64,000 nucleotides of DNA from Macquaria australasica (GCA_005408345.1 SEMN01000184.1:186001-250000), one strand, 5' to 3'. Shown: positions 36,401 to 50,640, numbered from the stretch's first letter. Program-made: numbers and translations. The notes: generated by a model from the letters alone, not told the origin.

Positions 36401-39400
36401 GAAACAGTTACAGAAAATATCGGCTTCAGCCCTCAACAACTCATTTGTTCAAATAATAGTAAATGTATGCACACAGCACATGTAACATAAAAACAAGAAG
36501 GACATTATGTATCTCATAGTGGTTAGAAGTTATGTTGTTATAGTTCAGGTTTATTTGAATAGTAGCATTTCATGCAAATGCAGTTCAAAATATTTAAAAT
36601 GGCAAGTGAACACTTAAAAAAAGAAGTAGAAGCACAGAAAAGTTTCCCCAAAATCAGAATTCCCTCTTACCAGACTATTTAAGTTTTGAAAGTCATCACG
36701 GGCTCATTGAAAATGTAAAGCTCCCAGAATGGGCCACAAACGAGATACTTGTGTAAAGATAAAAAATAAAGATAAGATAAAGAAAAGCAGTGTGGTGGTC
36801 AAAAATAGGTAACTTAATAGTGACTTAACTGCAACATACTGGCTTGATTTCCTCAAAGGTTTCACAGAACAGAATATTTGATTAAAATATTGAAATATTT
36901 CTTACGAATATCAAAAGACACTGCAGTGAATTATAATGCCTGTGAATTGTTAATAAGCTAAGGGAGTATTTACACTGTAAAACTAATGCACAGTAATAAT
37001 TCAGAATTAATTGCATCTGATTTATCTGTTAACTTTAATTGGCCACCAGAGGAGTGCAATTGCTCCTTTTTCTTTTCTTTAAAATTTTATTATAGCTATT
37101 GGAGGTGCATGAAATAAGAAAGGAAAAGGGAGGAAAGGTGTGTATCCTGCTCATCTGAATATTGTACCAAGAAGCTAAAAGGTGCTCCAAATGTTTAGCC
37201 CATCAGTAGAAGATTCAGGTTTTCTCTGTATAAGTTAAAATGCTTTAAACATTTATTTATACCAGTTGTGTTTGAACTACAAGACATGTTGTTCGCCACA
37301 AGGGTTTTGTAAAATTGTGTAGTGTGTATTTAAGGATATAAATTAATTTTGAATCTTTAGGCATGCTGTGAAGATGTGTGAAGATTTTTTTAAGGATTAG
37401 CTATTCTGTTTGGTGTAATTTTTCTGGTGTTGTTTAAGTATGTCATAATATTATACGGGCAATGTAGAGATGTTTCAGTAAACTTCCACTGAACCTAGTT
37501 TTTGGGATGACTTTTTGAGGCTTGTAGAGAGGAGAAATTTGTATAGATGAAATATTCACAGGTTCACTCAAATTATTTATTTATTTATATATTTTCAGTC
37601 TGCTCGCTATTTTCCTAGAGCATGGCTGTGATGAAGGGAGAGGCGGATGGATGGGGATGTGTTGCAGGACAACAAGGACCCAGGTGTACTTCTTATTAGC
37701 GGCTAAGCTAATGGAATCACCAGTCTGCCTCTCTCCGGATCATGCAGCTCAAGACAAGACCAGCCTGTCCTGAGGGAGGTCTAGCCCAGAAGAAGGCATC
37801 TGGTGCTCTGGTCTGCTTCCTCTTCTCTGACTTACCGCAATTACTAGCAGGAGCCACACAGGCGTTATCCTGTAACAAATACACCAAATCTCTGGATCAT
37901 TATTTCTGGTTGGGGTATCATTTAGATCAAGCATGTCTATGAATGGCCTTAGAGATGAATCATTGTTATGCATTGGTGAGAATTGATCTAAACTACTGGG
38001 CTTTTATTTTTAATGTGGTTCATTATGATTCAGTGTTGCACATAGCCAGTATATCAAACCCAGTATGATTTGCATCACATGATTATATTTAGTGGCCAAA
38101 AGATTGTTGGTATTGCCAGTACGTCTTCACATATACTCTCCCTTTCTTATGAAGAAATAATGACCACCTGATTTATAATGTATTGTTACTGCATTATAAA
38201 GCCATTCATGGCATTAATACGTTATGGTAGAGATTCAAGAGGATCATTTCATACGTAATATTTCATTGGTCCCTATTACCGCATTCAAAACTTCTAGTTA
38301 GACAAAACAATCTTTATTTCAGGGAACCAGTAGTAACAACATTTAGGTTTTAACAGCTCTGTTAGAGCAGGGCTTTGCCTTGTGAATGTTGTCGTATTTG
38401 GTTCTGAGAACTCATCCACATCCAATGTGTTAAATCAGAGCAGAAGAATCTTTAATTAAGCCTGCTCACATAAACAGGCTCTTCACAATCAAGACCTGAG
38501 ACACAACGTGGAGAGAGTTTTAAGGGAAAACTCAAATACTGAATACTGATCACAGTACCAATGCTGCATTGATCTGAATGGAGCTGTAATTAAAACAGCC
38601 ATGCATTTCAGAGAGTTGCTTGAATGGAGCGAGCCAAACACTCAGTTTGACAATGCCCCTGCAATACAGGTTGCCATTAACAACAATCACTGCAGGCACT
38701 AGGATTAAGACATCTAATCAGTTTCTCAAAGCGGTAATGCCAACCTAATGAAAGAGATTAAAAACGCTTATTTGAGAGAGGCCGGCGCGTGTTTCCTTGA
38801 TGATGTTTTGCTTCCTCCTGCTGAAGATAAAAGCAAGCTAATAAGGCTAGAAGAATTATTCTCGACCAGGATTTAAGATATCGAACATGGAATTCATTTT
38901 CATGGGTGAAAAATATTAGTTGTACAGGAGGGAAATACACATGCAGTTTGATTTAGAGTCACATCAGGCTCTCTCTGCAAAATGTGCATGCCACAGAAAT
39001 TGCCCCACAAATAAAATGGGGTCACATTTTCTGCAGGTAGGAGTGAAAACTGTCTCAAAGTTTGGATGATTTGACAATTTGATCAGCAATTTTCGCAAGT
39101 AATCAGTTCTGGCAGACACAAGCCCACTCCTGTCAGTGCCACGGGCTGCTGCAAAATGAGCCCATATTACTTGTCTGCTGCAAAGGCTGAGGGATGTGTT
39201 GTCAGGCAAGCATTTGGCAAAGGTTTGGAGTGGGAGTGGGAAGGAAGAAACGCATTAAATACTGTGGGGAGATGAAGCGGCCAGTATATGGGCTTTAGCC
39301 TGCAGAGGTGGAGGTATATTGAACGAGTGAACGAGGACGGGCTGAACAGCCAGGAGGGCTGCGGTGCAGAAACTGCCTCAACTCACTGCAGGCTCTGAAT

Positions 39401-40573
39401 TGTGCTCTGCAGCTACAGTATATTACCTTTTCCTGCTGTCCACCCGAATGCAGCCCACAGCCTCTCACTTGAGCCTATTGAGAGTATTTTAGTATGTCAC
39501 TCAGGCTGCATAATAATACCTTTGCTGTTGTGAAAAAAGGCTTTATGTTGTTTCCTCATTTGAAAAGAAGAAACATTCAAATTTCTCACAGTCTACTTTT
39601 ACTGTGATGTTCCACGTTGTGCATTTGTGAAGACCCGATAGTGTGTAGATGACACAGTTGCTCCACTGTGGTCTGTTTTTCTGGCCACTGCAACGTGATG
39701 GGATAAGTACTGAGGTCTGTCCTATTAATGGTAGCAAGCCAACTTGGATGTTATGATGAAAACGAAAGACATGTAATCTCTGAGGGAAGAACGATGCCAG
39801 GAAAACGGATTTCCTGTTTGTCCACAGCGTGGATTTAGATCCCTTCATCCCAGCTCTCTCCCACTGCCTTCACAGGGTTATTATTCCCTGAATTCCCACG
39901 GTGGGGCCAATCAACAGATGTGTTTAAACAGAATTTGTCTTCCCTCCCAACAAGGCCCCCCCCACAACCAGTGATATTCTATCATGTAACAGAACATGGC
40001 AAATTTGTCACAATTGCCAAGGTATTGTTTGCAAATGGGGTTTGCGTATAACTGACATTGAGCAAATGCTTCGTCCTTCAGCTAAAATATCAAGCACAAA
40101 CATTTAGCTAGATCTAGTCTAGGTGTTGTAATAATATGAATAAAGGGTAACCCATTAGTGTACATATGAGTTTTGTTTTTATTAGTACATATTACAGATT
40201 TACAATATTATGAATATATTCAAACATTAAAATATTATATTATATGCATTCCACTTTGCAGTGATTGGTCATCATGGTGGTGGCTCATGGTAGTAACGAT
40301 ATTTCACAGTTTAACTGTTTAAGATTTTAGATATGTAAATACGTCGAGGTCCCTAAAATTCCAGGAGAAAGGTAGAAAGCTTTTGAACGGGTAAATAATG
40401 TTTTTATTGTTTATTTTTATTACAACAAGTGGGTGTTTGCACAGAACATGGTTGTAGGAAACATGGTTGAGTGACATCTTGTCAATTCTAAAATTAAAGA
40501 CCACTATCCACTGATGATAGCTTGCAGTCTACAATGTAAAACATTTAATGGTAATTTGAAGCCTTACACTCAG
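33421..40573. other. Upstream flank, first part
   Basis: No protein-coding exon recognised. At about 34530-35060 the plus strand is strikingly G/T-rich, with many GGTTA/TTAGG-like words. The rest is AT-rich unique DNA with short ATTT repeats near 37575. Confidence 0.5.
35020..35043 (+). other. Canonical G-quadruplex motif
   Basis: Four G tracts of 4, 5, 6 and 4 are separated by T, TT and TC. This fits the G3+N1-7 pattern with very short loops, which usually means high stability. It lies about 1.6 kb upstream of the inferred cdh12 promoter. Confidence 0.75.
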
Positions 40574-40806
40574 TAGCCCTTTTTAAACACGCATAACACG
40601 TCATCAAAACGTCACACCCCTGTCCCGTCCTGCCAGCTCCCCCATTTCACACAGACATCAATTCAACTCTGTTACTACCGCAGCTGCCGGCTTAATGCCG
40701 GAACAACAATGCCCCTCCATTCCGTGTTCGTACATTTTATACAGAACGGCGAGGCAGAATAACGACACAACATTCCCGCCTTGAACAGGCTGTATAAAAG
40801 GGGCTA
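40574..40806. mobile_element. Short MITE-like element with TA flanks
   Basis: The ends GCCCTTTTTA and, read on the minus strand, GCCCCTTTTA match at 9 of 10 positions, and each is flanked by TA, as expected for a Tc1/mariner-type target duplication. The interior is CpG-rich (ACGTCATCAAAACGTCAC, GCCGGCTTAATGCCGG) compared with AT-rich surroundings, which marks it as foreign. No coding capacity. The short TIRs leave the superfamily tentative. Confidence 0.6.
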
Positions 40807-43167
40807 TTGACTCACCAACAGTCAGGTATGCAACTAGATAGAGAATTAAAGCTCAATTAATTAGGTCATCTGAAAACTATTGCTATAACACTAAAACTAT
40901 AACTATAAAACTATAACACAGAATCACATACCTGAGTATTACGTCTACAAAAAGCAAAACAAAAAAAAACAACAACAAAAAAGGTGCCACATTCCCTTAA
41001 GAGTAAATATAAATGGTCAAGTGAGAACCTAGATAGTACTGTATATTTTCACCTGTTTTTTTTATTTTATTTACTTTTTGATTTTCTTTTGTAATTTTTG
41101 ACTTATTGGATCATACATAGTGAGGCAGGAAACATGGGAAGTGAGGGAGGGAGATAACATAGCTTAACACACAACTACTGTGGCTGCATTGTTTGCTCTT
41201 AGACTGCTAGGCCACCATTATGTCCCTTATTTATTCATTTTAAAAATAATATAAAAACACCCAGAAAATAATGAGCCCTGCACATTATTCATGAGTAGCT
41301 TGGATATTACAAACATACAAGGTAGCTCTGCTGCAGTTACCATCCAGAGCCTAATTTGTTACTGCAAGAAGATGATTCTAGCAATTCTGTTTCAAAATTG
41401 GGTCAATAAATTGCTGTCAGTCTAATTCATTTGGCACTGAGTCATTAAAGCCAGAGTGATGCTGTTGTGGCACTGCTGCAGCCGCCATTCTTGGCAAGCG
41501 GGGCTTAAATTAATATTCCGCTGGATTGGTTTGCGCACACACACACACACACACACACATGCATGCACACACAGGGAGAGACAGATAAAGAGAGCGGGAG
41601 ACAGGTTATTTAAAAATTATGATACCAGTACAAGCAAATGACCGCCTTCACCTTCTCCTTCAGGAACTGTTTTCACCATGAATAATAAGGCACCCTAAAG
41701 TTCTGGGAATACATACTGAGCTTCATAAACTTGTATCACCTGCTGTATTTCATTAGTACAACTCATAAACACATCAGGGTACCAGCAGCTAGTTTTTTCA
41801 CTGACTGAATCTGCCAGCTGTTTTTCTGTTTTATATCGAGCCACATCTTGTGACCATAAAAACCTTGTCACGTCCCAAATCACATTTTTTCCCCCCACAA
41901 ATTCATCAAACAGCATGGTATCATATGGTTCTCTGTTTACTGTGTGTCATTTAGCAGATTGGCTAAGTGAGTTGTCCAATCCATTAGGCATACATGGTTT
42001 ATCAGTGGTCAACATGTGCGGTAAATTAAATAAAGGGATATCATTTATTTTTCACTCCTCATTTATGTAATTTCTGCAGGCAAATCTGAAAATACAAAAA
42101 AAAAGAAAAAAAATGCTACAAATGGAGTGGGTGCTTTGCTAAAAATGCCACCCCAGTTCTTTCTGTAATCTCCACCAGAGGCTACTGGGACTTGCTGTTG
42201 CCTCTGAATGTGTAAGCTAATCGTGGAATATCATTTGATATGGTCCTTGGCTGCGAACAGAATTTATAGTACTTTTCTTTCTGACACACATTTGTGTATC
42301 ATAGTAAGAAGGAAACAAGCTTTGGATGTTCAGTAGAATCAGGCTTTTTGAGGAAATACAGTGTGTGATCTTCTTACATGCAAGGACATTTTCAATTTTC
42401 TTTTTTACCAAAGGAAATCAAGTTTTTAGATGTTCTGCATTTTATGTGTTTGTTGGCAAGGGAAATCACAGGCATTCTTCACCATCGTCAACAGGCTTGC
42501 TGCACGGGACATGGGACAATGCTGACAATGCTGTCCCTGCTTGAATGATTTTAATCTGCATGTATTTTCACATTTAAACAAATCCAAAAAAAACAATATT
42601 ACATACACAGTTCATCTGAAGTAGGCAAAATAAATTGGTCTGGCTGTGAATATGTGCAGTCTCTCCTGGTGTGTGTGTGTGGGGGGGTGGTATTATTATG
42701 TGGCACTGCACAACACCTTAGTAAGGGTTTAAAGAATGGTTGTCATGGTACAGTATTTCAGCACATACTTTTCTATGACTTGACATGAACAGGTCCAGCC
42801 TGCCTGGTAAGGGGTCTGGTCATTATTGGACTTAGCTTATGGTGATGTTGAGTGTGGTATCATTATCAAATGGTTTCTCTTCCAACAGGCGCTAAAGAGT
42901 AGTGTTGGCAGCCTTAGGCCTCAAGCTGTTCAACCTTACGCTCGCTAATTGCTCTCCGTCAGGAAGGCCAGAATGTGTCAGTTCAACAGTGTTCAAGGCT
43001 CAGGGAGGAACTCTGCTAATGAAACACATTTAAGGAGGGGCGAGGAATGGATTGCATAAGGAAAGGAGAAAAGAAGTGGTGACATGATTATAGAGATAAT
43101 ATTATATGACGACAACTAAACATTTGTAATATCTTTACTTACCAAATGGTGCCATGTATAAGGATTA
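40807..43167. other. Upstream flank, between elements
   Basis: Besides a CA microsatellite (41536-41559) and a short (GT)n-G7 tract (about 42670-42687), no exon or RNA gene is recognised. Confidence 0.5.
41536..41559. repeat. (CA)n microsatellite
   Basis: Twelve perfect CA units, followed by an impure GCATGCACACACA segment. Confidence 0.96.
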
Positions 43168-43266
43168 CCACTGCAACTAATGATGATTTTATTTTCCGTT
43201 CATCTGCTGATGACTTCCTTGGTTAATCGAATAATCGTTTGGTCTATAAAATGTCAGAAAAAAGGT
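43168..43266 (-). mobile_element. Dispersed teleost repeat, copy C (truncated)
   Basis: This is the inverted 3' end of the same family as copies A and B. It begins CTGCAACTAATGATG and contains TTTGGTCTATAAAATGTC, which is the reverse complement of GACATTTTATAGACCAAA in copy B. Only about 100 bp remain. Confidence 0.7.
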
Positions 43267-43995
43267 AAAATGCTTAACATAATTTTCCTCAAAAGATAAG
43301 TGGTGAGAGACATTCTTGATTATTTTGCTAATGTATTTACACAAAAGCAGTGAAAGAAATGCACAATAGCACACCTTTTCTTTACCGGAAAGAGGCTAGC
43401 AGGAATATTAGGACAACTGAGGAGAGGAGCCTGACGTGAAAGTTGGAGGAGAGGGAACCAAAACAAAAAAAAAAGAGTTTTGATAGGTTTAGTTTGTCAA
43501 AAGAACAGAAAGGTTAAGGAATGTAAAAAACAAAACAAAAAAAACACATAACCAAATTCATAGTGGAAACACTGATATCATTATGATGACTTTCTATAAA
43601 AAGGCAATGTCAAACTTCAGTCACATAATTCAGCAGTGAAGTTGTGTTTCAGTCTCCGTTCACTACAAAGCACACACACGCACTTGATGTGAAGAGTTTC
43701 TTTCTGAACAGTTGAACATGATGCTGGGTTATTTTATTCTGTTTTAGTGGAGGAAAAAGCTTCCCAGAGCCTTTGTCTGAAATTGAGAGCACTTCGCTTC
43801 TTTTGTAATCCGCTCTGCTCCACTAACAGTGGGGGCTGTAGTTCAGTGTCAGGTCATATGTTAACTTCTGGTGGCTTTTGCGCAGCTGATAGCTATTTTT
43901 CTTGGTCTGATTTGTCGCTCCTCTCCACACATGGTTAATTTCTGTGGTGCTTTTGAGTGGAAGCTGCAAACTGGGCAATCTACTCCGTCCTCAGT
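43267..43995. other. Spacer between two repeat insertions
   Basis: Unique AT-rich sequence without recognised exons. A 63-codon open frame at 43747-43938 has no family signature. Confidence 0.45.
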
Positions 43996-44333
43996 AGGGA
44001 TGCTAATTTAGATTTTTTTTTTCCCCTGACGGATAGCCGACCCTCGTTAACCGATCATTAACCGTTAACTGACAAGATTAAAATTTACTATTTAGAATGG
44101 AGGAATGGCTGTGAACAATAAGGCTCTCACTCGAAACGCGGCTGGTAAAGTTAATTGTACCTCTGAAGCGCCAGTACTTTTTTCACCTGTAAAGGTGATG
44201 TACGCCCTCTTGTGGTATAAAAGTTATTGTACGTGAGCTCCGGAGAAATGGTACAAAACATATTGTCGGTTAATACATTTTTAGTCGGTTAAATTCTTAA
44301 CAGCAATTAACGATTAATCATTTACATCCCTGG
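43996..44333. mobile_element. hAT-like non-autonomous element
   Basis: The left end AGGGATG and right end CATCCCT are inverted repeats, with AT-rich subterminal GTTAACCGATCATTAACC and TTAACGATTAATCATT segments typical of fish hAT MITEs. The flanks TCCTCAGT (43988-43995) and TTCTCAGT (44334-44341) match at 7 of 8 bases, fitting the 8-bp target duplication of hAT elements. It is about 338 bp with no transposase frame. The exact ends could shift by 2 bases. Confidence 0.7.
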
Positions 44334-44341
44334 TTCTCAGT

Positions 44342-47300
44342 CAAACAGAGGGAGCAAGTAATCAGATAGAATAAATCAGTAATACAAAAGTCCAGGTGAA
44401 AGGAGATGAGGACAATGAGAATCTGCCTTTGGAGATCAATTATGTACCAGCAGCAAAAAAAATAAATAAATAAAAACAAACTATAAACTAACAACATTTT
44501 CTTCGTGTCACTTTAACACGACTGTAGGCCAAACACAACAACACAGCCTAAACCAGCATGTTTAGACACAATCTGTAATATAAGTGCAACCAAAATGGTA
44601 GCCCCTCTACAATTTCATTTAAAACATAAGTCTAGTAAATCTTTAAAAGGAGATTTATGTTTTTGAAGGAATGTGCCATTTCGCATATACGGTTACAGCC
44701 ATTTGCACCTCAGGTGGTCCAGTCCTTCTCAACTGTTCTACTGGTGCATGACTAAGACAGACATTGAGAGTTGTAATGTTAAAATAAAAAAATAAAAGTA
44801 GATTATACATGCTGGGACTTTTGTTCTATGCAGGAAATGTTATGGGTGACTGGTGAATTGTGGGCCGTCCACTTGCATATCTGCAGAGGAAGGGGATAAT
44901 TGCTTTGAGTCATTCACCATTACTGCCCTTTGATCACCTCCCCCTTCCATGGTGGTGGGGAACAAATGCATTACACCTCTCAACATATAGCAGAGGAGGG
45001 CTTTTAAAGAAATAAAGAAGGCCAGTTTGTGCCGTTTTGACAGTTTCCCCTTTATTACGTACCGTGTTGCCTTCCTGGTGTTCGGCCTGCTTCCACATAA
45101 AGATGATGAAAAGGAAACAGTCCTCGAAGAAGAGACATCCATTCACTTTTAAATAATAAAATCACGCAATCTATTATTAATGCGCCAAATGTCCAGCTTG
45201 AGATATCAAATGCACTTTTGAAGTCTGGAAGGATATATCTTTTCACCTTGTTTGAAGTTGGTCCCAACAATATGAAAGGAGCTGGGTGTATACAGACAAA
45301 GAATATAAAGATGAGTGTGTGTTTACTTATTTATCAGTTTCATGCATTTACTCTTTTAGGGCTCAGTTCACAGGAAGTGCAGGATGGACATCTGAGCCTT
45401 TTGGGTTGGGATATTTCATAAACTGCAATAAGTGTTGTGCGCCAGCGGTAACTTCTTTCTCTTTGAAGACAATTCAGAACTCCTCTGGGAGTTGCGTATT
45501 ACATTTTCCATGCTATTGAAATGGGATTGGCAGCTGGTTTCAAGTTTATATTACCAGAGAAGAAATGACTAAAGTGACAAACTTTCTGAAACATTTCCCA
45601 CAATGCAAGGATGCTGCAATAGAAAAGTTGATAACTGATGACCGTGAGGTGATGCGTCTTCTAGTGTGTGTGTTTACAGATTGAGAGTTCCTCCAGAGTT
45701 GTTCTTCAATTCCAAACATCCAAAGGCTTTGAGACATCCTTATTGTTTTGTTGGCTTTCTCCTGACCTTTGTTTTGATTGACAAGTTGACTTCTTTCATC
45801 AGAGTCCATCCACCATAAAAAAGAGAGAGAAAAAATAGGCCCATTAGCTGACTTTTTCCTGTGTGGTATTGCTCACTAAGCTCTATTCTCACAGAACCAA
45901 TATTAAAGGCATATTTGATTTTACCAGTTTAAAAATCTTACACAAATGATTTGGGATAATTATGGAGATTCCACCTCTTCTATTTCTGTTTAAATCTGAC
46001 ATGAGTTGAAAATTCAGTGTGGAGTAAATATTTTGCTGAGGACACTGGTGCACATACTAACTTCATGCTATGTAATTACAACATTTTGTTTTCGTTGGAC
46101 AGTGTATATTTTCCTTAATGTTGTAGACGTGCTGATTCTGTGTTTGAGGCCGTAGTGAAAGAAGGTTCTGAATATATTTGCAGGACAAATGGGACATTTT
46201 GTTCTTTTAAATCAAAGTGACAAATGTGAAATTGTTGTATCCAGGCCACCAATGGTTTTAGTGAATTGTTGTTGTCTCACCATATAATTCACAAACCACA
46301 GAGGGTGTTGATAGTTCATTAATTACCTGAGTTCCCCACATAGATCTCGTGAGAACAGTGCTTAAGGCTTACTTCTGTTGATATATTTATCTGGCATACT
46401 CATGCATGCATTCACAGATGCATACACACACACTGAAAATACAAAACAATTTAACTGTGGGGTTCCCCGATTCATTCACATCCACCATTTACAAAAAGCA
46501 AACATGAGGTAAAAAGACAAAAGAGGTGAATTTTAAGTTGAACAGTTGCTTTACAGTACGCTCCTTCTGCAACCCAGGTGTAGTGGAGGAGGACCAGATG
46601 ATGTCGTGCTTCTCCCTCACTCACGCCTGGTTAGCTAAAGCTCAATTTTCCACATATAGAGACATACATTTTGGGGGAGGGGGGTGTGTTTAGCTCCATG
46701 CATGCACATAAAAACGCACTAAAACTGATGAGTCCTATAAAACACAGTGTTGACATCAAACGAATTCCCACACAAGGGGAAATCAATTCTTGGGATTGTC
46801 AAAGTTAAGGAAAATGTCCACTCACACATGCAACCCACTACATGGTATGGTGCTAATATAATGAGGTGTATCGACATTCACTGACAATAAAGTCTTCTTA
46901 TTTGAATTGCATTCAAGTTCCTTAAGCAGTAGGCATGTTACACTTTACACTCTGTCTCTGGTGATAAATCCCAACACCAGTGCCTATTACTCATGCTGGA
47001 AAAGGTTTGTCTTCTTCACTGTAGAGGGATTGAATCGACTCTGCTTTCAGGGTGGACCAGTAATGCGGAAATGAAAGAAAAGCGAAAAAGTTGCAAATTA
47101 AAGTCCTTGCTTCCTCTGGCAGGTTCTTTCCAGGAGACGCTGTCAGGGCTTGACTGGAGAGCTGATCACACTCAAGGAAAAGATAATGAAATAATGGAGG
47201 CCCCACGTCTCGCAAATTCCACAGTATGGATTTAGGATTTCTCAGCAGTTCTCACCTTCACTACTGTGCCCCACAATCAATATTTGATCAAGGTCCCAGT

Positions 47301-50049
47301 CATCAGAGTCTATACTTCCCCGTTTTAACTTTTAAATCCCTCCCCAGATGTGTAATTCCCTAAACTGTGATGGCAGCTTTTGCCAATATTTGATTTTCTA
47401 AGTATGCAACCACAATTAGTGCCCTTTGAACTGTATAATTTCAGGCGTGAGTAGCTCCCATGTACCTTGTATTGACCAATGATTGTGGGTCTATACATGA
47501 ATTCAGGGCATCTGCCCACACATCTGCCATATGAAGAAGAAAGTTGATTAGAGGCATTGCACGAAATAACATTGTGGCTATTCGCAAAACCATGTCAAAT
47601 AAATGAAAGCAAAATTGCAACAACAAGATGCACAATTTCCATGTAAGATGGCCAGTATGAATCCAAACACTTACATGTTAATCTGAATATATATTAATAT
47701 TTTATTACATGGTCTGTTTGTTTTTTTAAACTTGTATTTAAAGTCATTTTTACACAATTAACAGATCTTTTTATATACGTGTATTCTCACAAGCACAGTC
47801 AAAGTGCTAATGAACAAAGCAAAATAGATGGCTGTGGCTACAGTTTAGTGAACCAGTGGGTATTAAAGTGATTTAGAGTTATTTTCAGTAGACAAGATGG
47901 CAATATCTGGGAAAAAAGTTTCTGCAGTAGTGATGAACTGGAACTAATTCAATTAATTATTATTATTTTTTTCATTTTCCTTTTTTTATGGGAGGAAATG
48001 CGGTTAGGGGAAATCACAGAGGACGGTGAAGGCAGTCTATTCCCTTTTAGACAAGCACTTTGAAGACATTTGGAATGGGCAATAATTAAAATCTTATTTG
48101 CATAATGTTCCTCAAAAACTTTATGGACAGCAAATTTAATTAAAATACCGTACTTAAACACCATGACCTTGCATTTACTTAAAAAAAAAGAGATGCTATT
48201 TTTTCCTTTCAATGGTATGCTAATTATATCATTTGAAGGCATTTCCCACCCTTTCTGCAATTTCTCAACACACAGCCTACTGTATATCTCTATAGCAGTC
48301 CCATGAAACATCAGCATGGTTCTTAAAGTTTGAACTGGTAAGCAGGACAATTAGAAACCTCTGCGGTAAATATTAAGCGGATACCGTGCATTTGACTAAA
48401 AATTAGGGATTAACTGCTTAAAATGTTCTGCTTGATCCCTTGACTGGACTTCAAAGTGAAGTTATATTGGAGGAGGAGTGTTTGAGAAGACAGGGCATTA
48501 TCTGTGGCCCTGTTGTGCCACTGACACTCAGAAGTCACAGAATCCTTCCAAGTTTGAACCCCATGGAAAGTACACTATGATCATAATGGACACATGGCTG
48601 GATAGGCAAGTGGATGGTTAGCTGCAAGACTAATGTGAAAATGATTCCTACTGTGAGTTCAGTCTGTTTCCAATATATAACAATTTGCATGTTTGCTGTT
48701 AATGTTGACTGTTTTGTTGCTGTGGAAAAAAAAAATCAAGTTGCAATTAAGGATTGGGGTAGTTAGCATGATAAGTGAGTAATTGCACATAATGATGCTG
48801 AAAACTAAGAAACATATTACACTGGTCACACTGTTTGACTGATAATTAATACAGCAGTGTAGTAGTGCACACAGCTCTTTTATTTAGACTTGGTACAAGC
48901 ACAGGGTGTCTGCACACACTTTACCTTTTGTAACAGATCAACAACTTTTTGACCCTAAAGTGGAAGGGCATCCTGTGTGTGGATACCCTCTGTGCTATTC
49001 TTTCCCAAGTAAAGGCACAAGAAAGTTATGAGTGCTCGGGTTTAAAAATGGCAAATGAGTCAGTATCACACGATCACATTTTCACTTTAGTCATGCGCTT
49101 GTATTATAAATGTGTCTGTATGTGTGCATGCAGGCAGGCTATAAATATCAGCACTATTTTCTCCCACTAAACAAACAGTGCTCTAATGCTCTACTCTGCT
49201 TGTTTTGGTGTAAGTGTACCAGGTTTTCCTCTATAGAAATGGCATTCTACCCAAACTGTCACTTTGCCTGTTGTTATTCCTTTATGGACTATTTGCAGTT
49301 GTGGTGTGAGATGAGCATACTTGGTGCTGATGCAGTTTCAGAGGGCGCTGGCTGCCTTACACAGTGTTTATAGTTGCTTCCAAGCACAAATCAAAAGGTG
49401 GTGATAATTTGCTGTCTTTTTCATTTCATAATATTTAATGCCTTTCATGCACTCTCCAATCAATGCATTTTGACCCCTGACAAATTGCTCTAAAATCAAA
49501 CATTCTTGAGTGGTTTGTTCATTTCTAATAAAATTGAAAAGAATCAACTTATGCCAGATGCCTTTGGAAGCTGCAAACAAAACACCCGACTAACCAGGAG
49601 AGCAACATAGTGGATTTTCTCCTTTCAATTAATTCTGACAGCACATTACTTTTAATTGCTGGTTAGAAGCTGAACAGCAACCTGTGCCTGATTTGGTTCC
49701 ATTTGTCAAATTTAATAAAAAAAAATTTAAGTATGTTAAAATAATTGGAAACGAAGTACTTTTACAACCATTTTATGTAACAGTTGGCTACTTTACATCC
49801 AATGCACTATTTGAATGGATGTGGCACAGAGAGGGAAGCAAAGTCAAGTGCAAAGTGCGCACATGGTTTGGAAGTACACTTTTATGACTTTTATGCTTTA
49901 TTTGGACTATATGTCACCCCAAACATGCAGCTTTTCTAACGGTGTGAAGCATCTCCAGTTCGTTGGCAATATAGGCAATAAAAGCATTGACTGCTCAACT
50001 TTCCACCTTGGACTTTTTGTTCTTGTTTTGAAATTCACTTATTGTTGTT
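44342..50049. other. Upstream flank, nothing recognised
   Basis: AT-rich non-coding DNA. I see short A-rich simple repeats (for example AAAT units near 44462) but no exon, RNA gene or paired transposon ends. Confidence 0.5.
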
Positions 50050-50640
50050 TTATTGTCGCCTCCATTCGCCACGCGTCTTGTCCCCTGAATGTTTCTCCCC
50101 GTCTCTCGGCACTCATTTCAAACAAATTGCAATCGCTCACTTAGTCTCTTGCTGTTGGTGTGATCACACAATCAAAAGACTTTAAATCACTTCTTCCTTC
50201 TTTGCCACACATCTGCCTGAAGGTTTGGAGCCTAATCTCTTCATTCCAAAAAACTGTGAGCAGTTTTGTTAATTTTTAATTAAATTAAGAATCCTTAAGC
50301 CAGAAACAGGTTGCTCCTTAGTCACCAAAACAGTCATGCTAGATTACACGTACATTACTTTTATAATCAGTATTTTGTGTCACATGATGAATGTGTCCTG
50401 ATAACAGTGGTGATCTTGATCCAAACACAGGTACGGAACCGCAGTGGAGTCAGGGTCGGTCTGTGTTTGAGAGCCTGTCGAGCGCTAACGGCATTGATTC
50501 TATGAACATGTCAACAGCAAAACCAACAACGCATTTAATCTCTGTCCAATGTCAACCGGCAGCTTTCACCGAAAGATCTCGGACACGATGGTGTCATGGA
50601 GGTCACAGGTGTTTGATCATGCTGGTGAAGCGAGTTGAAG
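50050..50640. promoter_or_regulatory. CpG-enriched block, possible regulatory region or exon
   Basis: Six CpGs lie within about 60 bp near 50056-50110 and about twelve between 50434 and 50632, in a region otherwise nearly free of CpG. A 90-codon plus-strand frame overlaps the second cluster but has no recognisable domain. It could be an enhancer, an untranslated exon or an old CpG-rich transposon; no paired ends were found. Confidence 0.3.

Noticed and set aside
47949..48350. 133-codon minus-strand frame
   Set aside because: Lysine- and isoleucine-rich translation of AT-rich DNA with no family resemblance and no exon signals.
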